A stretch of 64,000 nucleotides of DNA from CADCVT01 sp036389155. GTDB lineage: Bacteria; Actinomycetota; Thermoleophilia; Solirubrobacterales; Solirubrobacteraceae. This document shows positions 40,819 to 51,442 of the stretch, one piece after another. Numbering within the stretch: position 1 is the stretch's first letter; every line of letters starts with the position of its first letter. The position numbers and the translations under genes are program-made. Under the pieces are notes generated by a model. It saw nothing but the letters and a program-made list of their open reading frames with translations, was not told the DNA's origin and made no database searches. The DNA lies in contig DASVQN010000029.1 of the NCBI GenBank assembly GCA_036389155.1, positions 12,919 through 76,918 of the forward strand, in the 5' to 3' direction.

Positions 40819-41088
40819 CTAGCGCCGCAGGCCGAGCTCGCGGATGAGCTCGCGGTAGCCCTCGAGGTCGTGGCGCTGGAGGTAGTTCAGCAGCCGGCGA
40901 CGCTTGCCGACGAGCATGAGCAGGCCGCGCCGCGAGTGGTGGTCCTTGCGGTGCGTGCGCAGGTGGTCGGTGAGCTCGTTGATGCGGGCGGTGAGCAGCG
41001 CGATCTGGACGCGTGTGTCACCCGTGTCGGTGGGCGAGGAGCCCCAACGGGTGATGATCTCTGCCTTGGCTTCCTGGGTGAGGGTCAT
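40819..41088 (-). CDS. rpsO: 30S ribosomal protein S15
   Basis: Small-subunit protein that binds 16S rRNA early in assembly. 89 residues with the full family sequence: SSPTDTGDTRVQIALLTARI, LRTHRKDHHSRRGLLMLVGK and RRRLLNYLQRHD. ATG 41088 overlaps the ribF stop (ATGA). Ribosome binding would fall within ribF's end. Usual order truB-ribF-rpsO is kept. Confidence 0.98.
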   Translation of the reverse strand: MTLTQEAKAEIITRWGSSPTDTGDTRVQIALLTARINELTDHLRTHRKDHHSRRGLLMLVGKRRRLLNYLQRHDLEGYRELIRELGLRR

Positions 41089-41987
41089 GCGGCCGGAAAC
41101 CGTAGCAGGCCCCTGGCCGCCTCCACGTCGCGCGCCATCTGCTCCAGGAGGGCGTCGACGGAGGCGAATCGCCGCTCCCCGCGCAGGCGCCGATGGAACT
41201 CGATCCGCAGCTCGCTGCCGTACAGATCGCCCTCGAAGTCGAGCAGGTAGGCCTCGATCAGCTCGCCCCGGCCGGTCTTGAACTGCGGGCGGATCCCGAC
41301 GTTCACCGCGGCGGTCCACCAGCCCTCCGCGTCCGGCCCGACGACCCCCGCGCGGCACGCGTAGACGCCGTGCCCCGGCGTGACGTAGCGCGTGTCGGGG
41401 ACGAGGTTGGCGGTCGGGTAGCCGAGCTCCCGGCCGCGCTTGTCGCCGTGCATGACCTCGCCGCGCACCTGGAACGGGTCGACGAGCAGCGGGTTGGCCT
41501 CTTCCACGTGCCCGCCGAGCACGAGCCCGCGGATGTGGCTGGACGACACGATCTCGTCGCCGACCTCGATGAGCGGCTGCACGTGCGTCTCGAACCGCGG
41601 GTCGGCGCGCAGCATCTCAGCGTCGCCCTGCGCGCGGTGGCCGAAGCGGAAGTTCTCTCCCACGCTCACGCGCGTCGCGTTCAGCGCGCCGACGAGCACG
41701 TCGTCGACGAACTCCTGCGCCGAGCGCGACGCGAACTCGCGGTCGAACGGGATGACGACGACCTCCTCCACGCCCAGCCCGGCGATCAGCTCGGCCTTGC
41801 GGTCCAGCCGCGTGAGGAGCTTGGGCGCGGCCTCGGGCCGCACGACGCTCACCGGGTGCGGATCGAAGGTGAGCACCGTGTCCGCGCCGGCGATGACCTC
41901 GCGGTGCCCGCGGTGCACGCCGTCGAACGTGCCGACGGCGACGCGGCGTTCGCGGGGCTGGACCTCGGGGAGCGGCGTGACCTTCAT
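41085..41987 (-). CDS. ribF: Bifunctional riboflavin kinase/FAD synthetase
   Basis: Makes FMN and FAD from riboflavin. 300 residues: N-terminal FAD synthetase domain with VAVGTFDGVHRGH, TFDPHPVSVV, VGENFRFGHRAQGD and SSSHIRGLV; C-terminal kinase domain with GDKRGRELGYPTANL, GVYACRAGV, NVGIRPQF and the catalytic Glu in IEAYLLDFEGDLYG. ATG 41987 overlaps the truB stop (ATGA). Confidence 0.96.
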   Translation of the reverse strand: MKVTPLPEVQPRERRVAVGTFDGVHRGHREVIAGADTVLTFDPHPVSVVRPEAAPKLLTRLDRKAELIAGLGVEEVVVIPFDREFASRSAQEFVDDVLVGALNATRVSVGENFRFGHRAQGDAEMLRADPRFETHVQPLIEVGDEIVSSSHIRGLVLGGHVEEANPLLVDPFQVRGEVMHGDKRGRELGYPTANLVPDTRYVTPGHGVYACRAGVVGPDAEGWWTAAVNVGIRPQFKTGRGELIEAYLLDFEGDLYGSELRIEFHRRLRGERRFASVDALLEQMARDVEAARGLLRFPAA

Positions 41988-42781
41988 CCGGAGCGGAAGC
42001 CTACGGTCGGCTTGAGCAGCCCGCCTTCGCGGGGCTCGGCGACCGCGATCGGGCCGTCGTCGTCGACGAGCAGCACGCGGCCCTCCGCCGCTCCCTCGAC
42101 GGCCACGCCGTGGATCGCCTTGCGCGCGGCGTCGCCGGCCAGGTGCCGCACGGGGAGGATCCGGGCGAGCACCTCGGCGAGCGGGATCTCCTCCCCCGCG
42201 CGCTCGACCGCGAACGGGCCGATGCGCGTGCGCCGCAGCGCCTCGCAGTAGGCGTCGCCCAGGTCGGCGACGTAGGAGCGGACGTACGTCCCGGCCGAGC
42301 ACTCGAGCTCGATCGCCACCCGCTCGCCGTCGCGGCCGCGCTCCTCGGCGCGGTACACGGTGACCTCGCGCTCGGGCACGTCGACCTCCTCTCCGCGCCG
42401 CGCCAGCCGGTACGCGCGCTCGCCGCCGATCTTCACCGCGCTGTAGGCGGGCGGGCGCTGCGTGATCCGCCCCGTCGGCAGCACGAGCGGGTCGGGGACC
42501 GGCGCGCCGGTCTCGACGATCTCCCCCTCCGGATCGCCCGTGCTCGACGTCGCGCCGAAGCGCGCGGTCGTCTCGTACGTCTTGGGCAGGTCCATGAGGA
42601 AGCGCTGCACGCGGGTCGCACGGCCGAGCAGCACGAGCAGCAGCCCGGTCGCGAACGGGTCGAGCGTCCCGGCGTGGCCCACCTTCGGGCCCTTCCTGCC
42701 GCCGTGCTCGCGCCGCACCGCGGCGACGACGTCGTGCGACGTCTTCCCGGCGGGCTTGTCGATCAGCAGGACGCCGTCCAT
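41984..42781 (-). CDS. truB: tRNA pseudouridine(55) synthase
   Basis: Isomerises U55 in the T loop of tRNAs. 265 residues; DGVLLIDKPAGKTSHDVV at the N-terminus, catalytic Asp in VGHAGTLDPFATGLLLV, RFGATSSTGDPEGE, and the C-terminal segment with GTYVRSYVADLGDAY. A short C-terminal PUA-like region follows. It sits 12 nt after nrnA and is coupled to ribF. Confidence 0.96.
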   Translation of the reverse strand: MDGVLLIDKPAGKTSHDVVAAVRREHGGRKGPKVGHAGTLDPFATGLLLVLLGRATRVQRFLMDLPKTYETTARFGATSSTGDPEGEIVETGAPVPDPLVLPTGRITQRPPAYSAVKIGGERAYRLARRGEEVDVPEREVTVYRAEERGRDGERVAIELECSAGTYVRSYVADLGDAYCEALRRTRIGPFAVERAGEEIPLAEVLARILPVRHLAGDAARKAIHGVAVEGAAEGRVLLVDDDGPIAVAEPREGGLLKPTVGFRSG

Positions 42782-42793
42782 GCGGCGGCCCCC

Positions 42794-43819
42794 TCAGCGC
42801 GAGGAGTGGTCGTCCGGCAGCGCGGCGAGCTGCGCCGCGAGCGCCTCGCGCAGGAACGCGACGAGCTGCTCGTCGCCCAGCTCGGTGGTGAAGCCCGCCG
42901 CCTGGCGGTGGCCGCCTCCGCCGCCCGCGCGCGCGATCGCCGACACGTCCACCGCGGGGTCGGCCGCGCGCAGCGACACCTTCGCGCGAGCCGCGCCGTT
43001 GCCGCCCAGCTCGCGCACGAGCGCCGCGACCTTCGTGCCGGACACGCCGCGCAGGTGGTCGACGATGCCCTCGGAGTAGCTGTCCTCCGCCTCGGCCTCG
43101 GCGAAGTGCTCGCGCGTCAGCCTCGACATCGTCAGGTGGCCGTCGTCGAAGCGGCGCACCGCGCCGAGCGCGAGCGCGAGCAGCCGCAGCTTCGCGTACG
43201 GGATCCCCTCGTACAGCCGGCGGTAGATCGCGTGCACGTCGACGCCCGCGTCGATCAGCTCGGCGGCCATCACGTGCGCGCGCGTGCCGGTGTTCTCGTA
43301 CATGAACTTGCCGGTGTCGGTGACGAGCCCGACGTACAGCGCGTCCGCGATCTCCGGCGTCACCTCCACGCCGAGCGAGCGCATGAGGTCCCACACGATC
43401 TCGGCCGTGCACGACGCCTCCGGGACGACGTGGTCGATCGTGCCGAAGCGCGTGTTGTCGTGGTGGTGGTCGACGTTGAGGATGCGCAGGTCGGGGTCGC
43501 GCAGCTCCTCGGGCGCGCGGTCGATGTTCCCGCAGTCGAGGAAGATCACGACCCGCGTCGCGAGGTCGTCCGGCACGTCGGTGACGACGCCGTGCTCGAG
43601 GTCGAAGAAGCGGTACTCGTAGGGCAGCGGGAACTCGTCGGCGCCCACGAACATCGTCGCCTGCTTGCCGAGCAGCCGCAGCACGCCGTGCATGGCGACG
43701 AGCGAGCCGAGCGCGTCGCCGTCCGGGTTCTCGTGCGTGACGAGCAGGAAGCGGTCGTTGGTGCGCACCGCGTCGAGCACCCGCTCGCGCGTCCCCGCCG
43801 CGGTGAGCTCGGCGCTCAC
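42794..43819 (-). CDS. nrnA: DHH-family phosphoesterase (NrnA-like nanoRNase/pAp phosphatase)
   Basis: Degrades 2-5 nt RNA and dephosphorylates pAp. 341 residues with the DHH motifs THENPDGDALGS, VIFLDCGN, NVDHHHDN (catalytic DHH) and VGLVTDTGKFMYENT, and a C-terminal DHHA1 domain ending AGGGGGHRQAAGF. GTG 43819 overlaps the rbfA stop (GTGA). Its position between rbfA and truB is typical of Gram-positive genomes. Confidence 0.92.
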   Translation of the reverse strand: MSAELTAAGTRERVLDAVRTNDRFLLVTHENPDGDALGSLVAMHGVLRLLGKQATMFVGADEFPLPYEYRFFDLEHGVVTDVPDDLATRVVIFLDCGNIDRAPEELRDPDLRILNVDHHHDNTRFGTIDHVVPEASCTAEIVWDLMRSLGVEVTPEIADALYVGLVTDTGKFMYENTGTRAHVMAAELIDAGVDVHAIYRRLYEGIPYAKLRLLALALGAVRRFDDGHLTMSRLTREHFAEAEAEDSYSEGIVDHLRGVSGTKVAALVRELGGNGAARAKVSLRAADPAVDVSAIARAGGGGGHRQAAGFTTELGDEQLVAFLREALAAQLAALPDDHSSR

Positions 43820-44157
43820 CCGTCGTCCTCCGCGAGCAGCTCCTCGATGTGCATCGCGCGGTCGGTCGTGTCGTCGTAGACGAACTTCAGCGCGGGCGTG
43901 CGCTTCATGCGCAGCTCGGCGGCGACGCGGCGCTGGAGCAGGCCGTGCGCGGACTGCAGCCCGGCCAGCGTCGCGGTGCGCTCGTCGGCGCCGCCCAGCA
44001 CCGTGACGAACACGCGCGCATGGCGAAGGTCTGAGCTGGTCTTGACGTCGGTCACGGTGACGAAGCCGATGCGCGGATCCTTCAGACCCTGGCCCACAGC
44101 GTCGCTGAGGACCTCGCGGATCGCCTCGTCGACCCGGCGCATTCGGTCCGAGCTCAC
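43816..44157 (-). CDS. rbfA: Ribosome-binding factor A
   Basis: 30S maturation factor that binds near the 5' helix of 16S rRNA. 113 residues with the KH-like fold: MRRVDEAIREVLSDAV, DPRIGFVTVTDVKTSSDLRH, ARVFVTVLG and LRMKRTPALKFVYDDTTDRA. GTG 44157 (VSSDRMRRV) makes a GTGA overlap with the DUF503 gene; the internal ATG five codons later is a fallback start. Confidence 0.95.
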   Translation of the reverse strand: MSSDRMRRVDEAIREVLSDAVGQGLKDPRIGFVTVTDVKTSSDLRHARVFVTVLGGADERTATLAGLQSAHGLLQRRVAAELRMKRTPALKFVYDDTTDRAMHIEELLAEDDG

Positions 44158-44456
44158 ACTATCTCCTCGAACGCGGCGACCGTTCGCTCGACACGTACGC
44201 CCTGTGGCAGTCGCGCATCGAGGAAGCGCTCTACCCGATCGGCCTGCTGCTCGACCGCGCCCTGCGACCCGCCGACGACCGCGGCGGCGAGCGTCGCCCG
44301 CTGCCACAGGTCCTGGTGGTCGACCTCGCTGACGGCCGCGCCGAGCCGCGTCTGGAGCTGCGCCTTGATCGACGACAGGTCCTTGCGCTTGGCCTTCAGG
44401 CTCCCGGCGTCGGGGAAGTGGAGGTGGATCGTCAGCAGGGCGACGAACGCCGTCAA
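44154..44456 (-). CDS. DUF503 (YlxP-like) protein
   Basis: 100 residues, ferredoxin-like small protein found between infB and rbfA in Gram-positive bacteria; exact role unsettled. FVALLTIHLHFPDAGSLKAK, RKDLSSIKAQL and EVDHQDLWQRATLAAAVVGG match the family. The start is TTG 44456, two bases before the infB stop codon, so it is translated from the end of infB. Confidence 0.9.
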   Translation of the reverse strand: MTAFVALLTIHLHFPDAGSLKAKRKDLSSIKAQLQTRLGAAVSEVDHQDLWQRATLAAAVVGGSQGAVEQQADRVERFLDARLPQGVRVERTVAAFEEIV

Positions 44457-46862
<2,406 letters not shown>

Positions 46863-46875
46863 GCAGTCGCCGAGT

Positions 46876-47100
46876 CTATCCGGTGCTCGGCCCGGTCACT
46901 TCACGCCGGAACGCCCTCCCCCAGGCCCGTCGCTTCGTCGCCTCGGCGAGACAGTCGTCGCCACACACGTACGCGCCGCGCGAGGCGAGCGCACGCGCCT
47001 GGTCCTCGATCACACGGCCCTCTTCGTCCACCGCGAAGCGACGGAACGACGACTGCTCGCCGATCCGCCCGCACGCGATGCACTTGCGCCGAGGGGTCAC
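46876..47100 (-). CDS. ylxR: YlxR-family (DUF448) RNA-binding protein
   Basis: 74 residues. The family core is complete: RRKCIACGRIGEQSSFRRFA with its CxxC, GAYVCGDDCLAEATKRRAW and GRAFR. YlxR proteins bind RNA and, in Bacillus, have been linked to RNase P and nucleoid functions. GTG 47100 follows GAG with almost no gap and sits 4 nt after a strong hairpin, so its translation may be limited by structure. Located between nusA and infB as usual; the ylxQ ribosomal-like gene common here is missing. Confidence 0.88.
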   Translation of the reverse strand: MTPRRKCIACGRIGEQSSFRRFAVDEEGRVIEDQARALASRGAYVCGDDCLAEATKRRAWGRAFRREVTGPSTG

Positions 47101-47104
47101 CTCA

Positions 47105-47155
47105 GCGGGGCGTCCGGCCCCGCGATCTGAGACAACGGACGACGTCCGGTCGTCC
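47105..47155 (-). promoter_or_regulatory. Twin hairpins with identical CGGAC loops between nusA and ylxR
   Basis: In the mRNA sense, directly after the nusA stop, GGACGAC-CGGAC-GTCGTCC (complement of 47137-47155) is followed 13 nt later by GCGGGGC-CGGAC-GCCCCGC (complement of 47105-47123). Both have perfect 7-bp stems and the same five-base loop but different stems. Only a weak U-rich stretch (GTTGTCTC) follows the first, so neither is a standard terminator. The second ends 4 nt before the ylxR GTG and could mask ribosome entry. Confidence 0.6.
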
Positions 47156-48628
47156 TTAAACCTCGCCGGTCGGCTCGGAGGCGTCGGCCTGCGGCTCGAG
47201 CTCGTCGGCCGCGGAGCCCGCGAGCGCCTCGTCGGACTCCACCGCGGGCGTCTCGCCGGCGGGAACCGGCTCGGCAGCGAGCGGCTCCTCGACGACCGGC
47301 TCGTCGGCGACGGCCACCTCGCCCGGCTCCGGGACCTCCGCCCCGTCTGCCGCGGCGCCGTTGCCGCTGAGGTCGGCGATGCTGTCGGAGTCGATCGTGG
47401 CGAGCGCCTGGTGGGCGTCGAGCCCGCAGTAGCGCGACTGCGGCAGCGCGGCGTTCGGGCAGCGCCGCCCGTTGGTGAGGATCGCGTGGCACCGCCCGTC
47501 GAGCTCCTCCTCGCCGCCGTAGTCGCCGTCCTGCTCCTCGGTGGCGAACTCGGTCTCCGAGCGGATGTCGATCCGCCAGCCGGTGAGGCGGGCGGCGAGG
47601 CGCGCGTTCTGGCCCTCACGGCCGATGGCCAGGCTGAGCTGGTCGTCGGGGACGATGACCGTCGCCTGGCGGGCGTCGTCGTCGACGAGCACCTCGCGCA
47701 CGCGCGCGGGGCTCAGCGCCTTGGCGACGAACCGGGCGGGCTCGTCGTTGTAGGGGATGATGTCGATCTTCTCGCCGCGCAGCTCGGAGACGACCATGCG
47801 CACGCGCGAGCCGCGCGGGCCGACGCAGGCGCCGACGGGGTCGACGCCCTGCTGGTGGGAGACGACGGCGATCTTCGAGCGGTAGCCCGGCTCGCGCGCG
47901 ACGTTCTCGATCTCCACGAGGCCGTCGGCGATCTCGGGGACCTCCAGCTCGAAGAGCTTCTTGATCAGCTCGAAGTCGCGGCGGGACACGATGATCGAGG
48001 GGCCCTTCGTGGAAGGCGAGACCTCCTTGATCACGGCCTTGATGCGGCTGCCGTGGTCGTAGCGCTCGCCGTCGACCTGCTCGGAGCGCGGGAGGAGCGC
48101 CTCGACGCGCTCGCGCAGCTGCACGAGGGTGTAGCGGTTGTCGGACTGCTGGACGATGCCGGTGATCAGCTCGCCCACGCGGTCGCGGTACTCCTCGTAC
48201 ATCATGTCGCGCTCCGCCTCGCGGATCCGCTGGAGGATCACCTGCTTGGCGGTCTGTGCGGCGATGCGGCCGAAGTCCTCCGGCGTGACGTCGCGCTCGT
48301 CGATCTGGTCCTTGTACTGCTCGAACTTGACGGGGTCGATCTCGGGGTCCTGCGGCTCGACCATCTCGCCCGTCTCGGGGTCGACGGTGGTGTTCTCGTC
48401 GATGGTCTCGACGATCAGGTGCGCCTCGAGCCGCTCGGGCACGATCAGCTCGATGACGCGGTAGTCCGCGGTCTCGGGGTCGAGCTCGACGCGCGCGTAC
48501 TTCGCGCTGCCGGGCTGCTTCTTGTAGGCGGAGAGCAGCGCGTCCTCGAGGGCGTGACGGAGCTTGTCGGGGGCGATGCCCTTCTCGCGCGCGAGCGCGG
48601 TCATCGCCTCCAGGATCTCGCGGGACAT
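47156..48628 (-). CDS. nusA: Transcription termination/antitermination factor NusA
   Basis: Binds RNA polymerase and nascent RNA to control pausing and termination. 490 residues: N-terminal polymerase-binding domain, S1 domain (MYEEYRDRVGELITGIVQQ), KH1 and KH2 (VGPRGSRVRMVVSELRGEKID, LSLAIGREGQNARLAARLTGW). After KH2 comes an extra cysteine/histidine cluster, GRCHAILTNGRRC and SRYCGLDAH (C-x7-C-x10-C-x4-H), then a long Ala/Glu/Pro acidic tail. The cluster resembles a small zinc-knuckle motif and is not part of standard NusA. First gene after rimP, 4-nt gap. Confidence 0.96.
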   Translation of the reverse strand: MSREILEAMTALAREKGIAPDKLRHALEDALLSAYKKQPGSAKYARVELDPETADYRVIELIVPERLEAHLIVETIDENTTVDPETGEMVEPQDPEIDPVKFEQYKDQIDERDVTPEDFGRIAAQTAKQVILQRIREAERDMMYEEYRDRVGELITGIVQQSDNRYTLVQLRERVEALLPRSEQVDGERYDHGSRIKAVIKEVSPSTKGPSIIVSRRDFELIKKLFELEVPEIADGLVEIENVAREPGYRSKIAVVSHQQGVDPVGACVGPRGSRVRMVVSELRGEKIDIIPYNDEPARFVAKALSPARVREVLVDDDARQATVIVPDDQLSLAIGREGQNARLAARLTGWRIDIRSETEFATEEQDGDYGGEEELDGRCHAILTNGRRCPNAALPQSRYCGLDAHQALATIDSDSIADLSGNGAAADGAEVPEPGEVAVADEPVVEEPLAAEPVPAGETPAVESDEALAGSAADELEPQADASEPTGEV

Positions 48629-48632
48629 GTGC

Positions 48633-49055
48633 CTACTCCTCCACCAGGTTCGATCGCGTGATGTCGGCGTACGGGATGGCGATGACGCCGGTGTCGGCGG
48701 CGATGGTCACCGTGTCGTCGGAGGCGCCGACGAGCTCCCCCGTGAAGCTGGAATGGCCGCCGTCGTGGTCGCCGCGGGTGCGCACGCGCGCGCGGCGGCC
48801 GATGAAGCGGCGGAAGTGCTGGGGCTTGGTGAGCGGGCGCTTGGGGCCCGGGCTGGAGACCTCCAGCGCGTACTGCTCGCGGAGCTCGGCCAGGTGCTCG
48901 GTGACGCGCGCGCAGAGGTCGAGCGTGACGCCCTGCGGGTGGTCGATGAACAGGCGCACCGTCGAGCCGCCGACGATGTCGGCGGTCAGCACCTCGACCT
49001 CCGGCTCCGCCTGGGCCAGGCGGGCCTCGATCTGCTCCTGGATTGCACTGCTCAT
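48633..49055 (-). CDS. rimP: Ribosome maturation factor RimP
   Basis: 30S assembly factor. 140 residues, with N-terminal domain including ADIVGGSTVRLFIDHPQGV and the conserved LEVSSPGPKRPLTKPQHFRRF, then an SH3-like C-terminal domain (RRARVRTR, SFTGELVGASDDTVTI). ATG 49055 is preceded by GAGAGG; a GTG four codons earlier is nearer that site and also possible. Start of the rimP-nusA-ylxR-infB block, divergent from the 49175 gene. Confidence 0.92.
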   Translation of the reverse strand: MSSAIQEQIEARLAQAEPEVEVLTADIVGGSTVRLFIDHPQGVTLDLCARVTEHLAELREQYALEVSSPGPKRPLTKPQHFRRFIGRRARVRTRGDHDGGHSSFTGELVGASDDTVTIAADTGVIAIPYADITRSNLVEE

Positions 49056-49174
49056 CGTGTCGTTCACCTCTCCCCTGACACAGAGAAAGCGGGCTCGCGC
49101 CCGCTTCCGGTCCGGCGCCGCGCACCCAGGAGACCGGGGCGTGCGACAGAAGCTGTGCGTGGGACGATAGCACC

Positions 49175-49543
49175 GTGACGGAGGTCGAAAACAGGGCAGT
49201 TTCCGAGTTCCTCGCCGGGCTGGATGCGCCCTCGCGCGAGGTCGCTCCGGGCGAGTGGGGGCTGACGGTGGAGGCCGCGGGATGGCCGCTCCACGTCGGC
49301 CTGGTGTTCCGCGACGGGCTGCTGCGCGCGCAGTGCGAGGCGGTCGGCCCGGACCAGGTGAGCGAGCACGAGCTCTTGTTCCGCAACCGCGGGCTCGTGT
49401 TGGTGCGGTACGCGCAGTCCGGCGCCGGCGCCGTGTGGGTGCACGGCGAGCTGCCGCCCGAGCTCGTCGGCGCGCAGTGGCTCGACCGGCTGCTCGGGCT
49501 GCTCGTCGAGGCCGCGATCGTCGTCCGCCACCGCGCGGCGTGA
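49175..49543 (+). CDS. Small YbjN/chaperone-like hypothetical protein
   Basis: 122 residues starting at GTG 49175. Predicted α/β layout with strands GEWGLTVEAAGWPLHVGLVFRDG, LLRAQCEAVG and LVLVRYAQSGAGAVWVHGEL, and a C-terminal helix (WLDRLLGLLVEAAIVVRHRA). This is the look of the YbjN or type III secretion chaperone-like fold, but no signature residues confirm it. It is divergent from rimP (119 bp between starts). Role unknown. Confidence 0.6.
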   Translation: MTEVENRAVSEFLAGLDAPSREVAPGEWGLTVEAAGWPLHVGLVFRDGLLRAQCEAVGPDQVSEHELLFRNRGLVLVRYAQSGAGAVWVHGELPPELVGAQWLDRLLGLLVEAAIVVRHRAA

Positions 49544-49600
49544 CCCGCTCCCCGCGCCACTCCCCACGCGCCGTGCTACTCATAGACTGTAGACCGATAA

Positions 49601-49879
49601 GTGGCGGCCGAACAGCGTTCAGCGACGATGGGGTCCCGCTCTCAATCGCACGCGGCGCTCGGTCGTGCCGTGCGCGACTTCCGCAACGGGCAGGGCATCT
49701 CGCAGGAGGACCTCGCCCATCGCAGCGGCATGCACCGCACCTATCTGGGCGGGATCGAGCGCGGTGAGCGCAACGTCAGCTACGCGAACCTGAAGCGGCT
49801 TGCTCGGGCCCTTGACGTCCCGGCCTCTCAGCTCCTGGCGCGGGCCGAGGAGCACGAGGACGGCCGGGGCGCGAGCTGA
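49601..49879 (+). CDS. XRE-family helix-turn-helix regulator
   Basis: 92 residues, essentially one Cro/CI-type domain: LGRAVRDFRNGQGISQEDLA, HRSGMHRTYLGGIERGERNVS and LKRLARALDVPASQLLARAE. GTG 49601 or ATG 49628 may start it; GTG gives the longer form. The upstream 57 bp is locally AT-rich (CTCATAGACTGTAGACC), suggesting a promoter. No toxin gene adjoins it on the same strand; its 3' end overlaps the convergent S1-like gene by 104 bp, the largest overlap in the window. Confidence 0.85.
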   Translation: MAAEQRSATMGSRSQSHAALGRAVRDFRNGQGISQEDLAHRSGMHRTYLGGIERGERNVSYANLKRLARALDVPASQLLARAEEHEDGRGAS

Positions 49880-50669
49880 AACCGGCGAGGACGAGCTCCC
49901 CGGCCAGCGCGTTGACGCGGACGACGGCGGCGCCCAGCGTGGAGCCGGGGGCGGCGTCGCCCGGCAGCGCCTCGACGCCGACGATCGTGCGGGCGCGGGG
50001 CGCGCGCTCGGTGCGCAGCAGCGCCTGGTCGCCCTGGATCCGCTCGACGACGGCCTCGACCTCCGTCCCCGGCGGGTGCGCCAGGGCGATCGCCGGCCAC
50101 GGCGAGGGGACGACCGAGCGCGGCGACAGCACCGGACCCTCGAGCGTGAGCCCGACGACGCGTCCCGCAACCTCCATCCCCCGCTCCAGCGCCGGCGGCT
50201 CGAGCGACGGCTGCCACGACAGCTCCTCCCACGGGACCACGGCGGTGGCCCCGTCGTCGGCAAGCCGGGCGAGCGCGCCGGAGCGGCCGACCGACACGAC
50301 CTGCGCGCGGCGGACCGTCTCCTCGTCGGGCCGGCCGGCCGGCCGCCGCGCGCACAGGTGCACGACGTCGCCGGCGACGGCGGAGACCCAGCCCTCCCAG
50401 CGGTCGGCGGCGCCGGGCCAGAGCGACCGGCGGGCCCCGCCCGCCGCCCGATCGGAGGCGGGCACGTGCCCGACGGCCCCGCGCAGCTCGACCAGGACGC
50501 CGAGGTCCCCGGAGGCGGCCACCCGGCCGCGGACGCGCCGCCCCTTCTCGAGCGCCCGGCGGCAGCGCGCCAGCCCGCGCCGCTCCTTGTCCGGCAGCTC
50601 CACAGGCTCCAGCGCGCCACCGCGGTCCCCCGTTGAAGGCGACTCCACCATTGGGCGCAGGATACTCAT
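49776..50669 (-). CDS. S1-like RNA-binding repeat protein
   Basis: 297 residues from ATG 50669 with a good GAGGAG ribosome binding site. Three or four β-barrel-like repeats with S1 character: RRVRGRVAASGDLGVLVELR followed by GAVGHVPASD, AQVVSVGRSGALARLADDG followed by ATAVVPWEELSWQ, and GMEVAGRVVGLTLEGPVL. They are degenerate compared with ribosomal S1. The last ~35 residues (Pro/Arg/Gly-rich) lie in the overlap with the XRE gene. Probably nucleic-acid binding; no partner is evident. Confidence 0.6.
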   Translation of the reverse strand: MSILRPMVESPSTGDRGGALEPVELPDKERRGLARCRRALEKGRRVRGRVAASGDLGVLVELRGAVGHVPASDRAAGGARRSLWPGAADRWEGWVSAVAGDVVHLCARRPAGRPDEETVRRAQVVSVGRSGALARLADDGATAVVPWEELSWQPSLEPPALERGMEVAGRVVGLTLEGPVLSPRSVVPSPWPAIALAHPPGTEVEAVVERIQGDQALLRTERAPRARTIVGVEALPGDAAPGSTLGAAVVRVNALAGELVLAGFSSRPGRPRAPRPAPGAERPGRQGPEQAASGSRS

Positions 50670-50716
50670 AGGCTCCTCGATTGGGAAAGGGTGATCCCGT
50701 GGGCCGCCGGCCCTCC

Positions 50717-51442
50717 TCACCCCGCCGCCCTCCTCACCACCGGCACCGGCGGCGCGAGCGGGCCGAGCGTCTCGCGCTGGCGGACCTTCCACGCGTCGAC
50801 CGAGTCGCTGAGCCCGCCCTCGATCTCCGCCCGCGGGACCTCGCGAACCCCTCCCGCCGTCACGACGATCATCTGGATCGGCCTGCCCAGGTAGACCGCG
50901 GCGACGTCGATCGCGTCGGCGATCGCCTTCAGCGCGACCATCTTCGCCTGCTCGAGGGAGAGCTCGGGCGTCCCGAGGTGCGCGACCGAGACCATCGCGA
51001 AGTCCGCGAAGATGTCGCCGGTCCCGACCGCCGCGTGGCCCTCGTGCAGCTGGTGGTCGCTGCCCGTGCGCGGCACCGAGAAGATCCGCGCGCTCCCGTC
51101 CGGATCCAGCCAGCAGAACACGCACGCGAGGTCCGGCGGATGCGCCCCGGGGTGCGGGACGAAGTCGCGCAGCGCCCGCTGCTGGATCGGGATGACCGCG
51201 TCGACCAGCGCGGCCCGCGGGTCGGCGGCCGCCAGCACGCGCTCGAGCTCGGCGTCCAGTCGCTCGCCCAGCGCCTGCTGCAGGCCGACGCTGCCCGCCG
51301 CCCCCCACGCGATCCGCCCGCCGAGGACGAACAGCTTCTGGACCTCCAGCCGCGTGGGCTGGCCGGCCGCGTCCGTGGTGGCCTGCCCGTCGGAGGCGAG
51401 GACGATCCCCTCGCGGCAGCGGATCGCGAGGACGAGCGTCAC
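50717..51442 (-). CDS. Proteasome/HslV-type Ntn-hydrolase family protein
   Basis: 241 residues. The sequence begins M-T-L-V-L-A-I-R, so removal of Met would expose Thr1 as the N-terminal nucleophile with no propeptide. The core pattern follows the proteasome β/HslV family: GIVLASDGQATTD (Asp17 position, HslV-like GDGQAT), VQKLFVLGGRIAWGAAGS (Lys33 position) and HAAVGTGDIFADFAM near the Ser129 position. It is neither the prcB-prcA pair nor next to an ATPase. GTG 51442 overlaps the stop of the Panacea-like gene (GTGA). Function unknown; a peptidase or amidohydrolase is likely. Confidence 0.75.
   Translation of the reverse strand: MTLVLAIRCREGIVLASDGQATTDAAGQPTRLEVQKLFVLGGRIAWGAAGSVGLQQALGERLDAELERVLAAADPRAALVDAVIPIQQRALRDFVPHPGAHPPDLACVFCWLDPDGSARIFSVPRTGSDHQLHEGHAAVGTGDIFADFAMVSVAHLGTPELSLEQAKMVALKAIADAIDVAAVYLGRPIQMIVVTAGGVREVPRAEIEGGLSDSVDAWKVRQRETLGPLAPPVPVVRRAAG

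Noticed and set aside
50717..51442. prcB proteasome β subunit
   Set aside because: No propeptide, no prcA, pup or ATPase gene adjacent, and the sequence is closer to an HslV-like pattern; kept as a family-level call.
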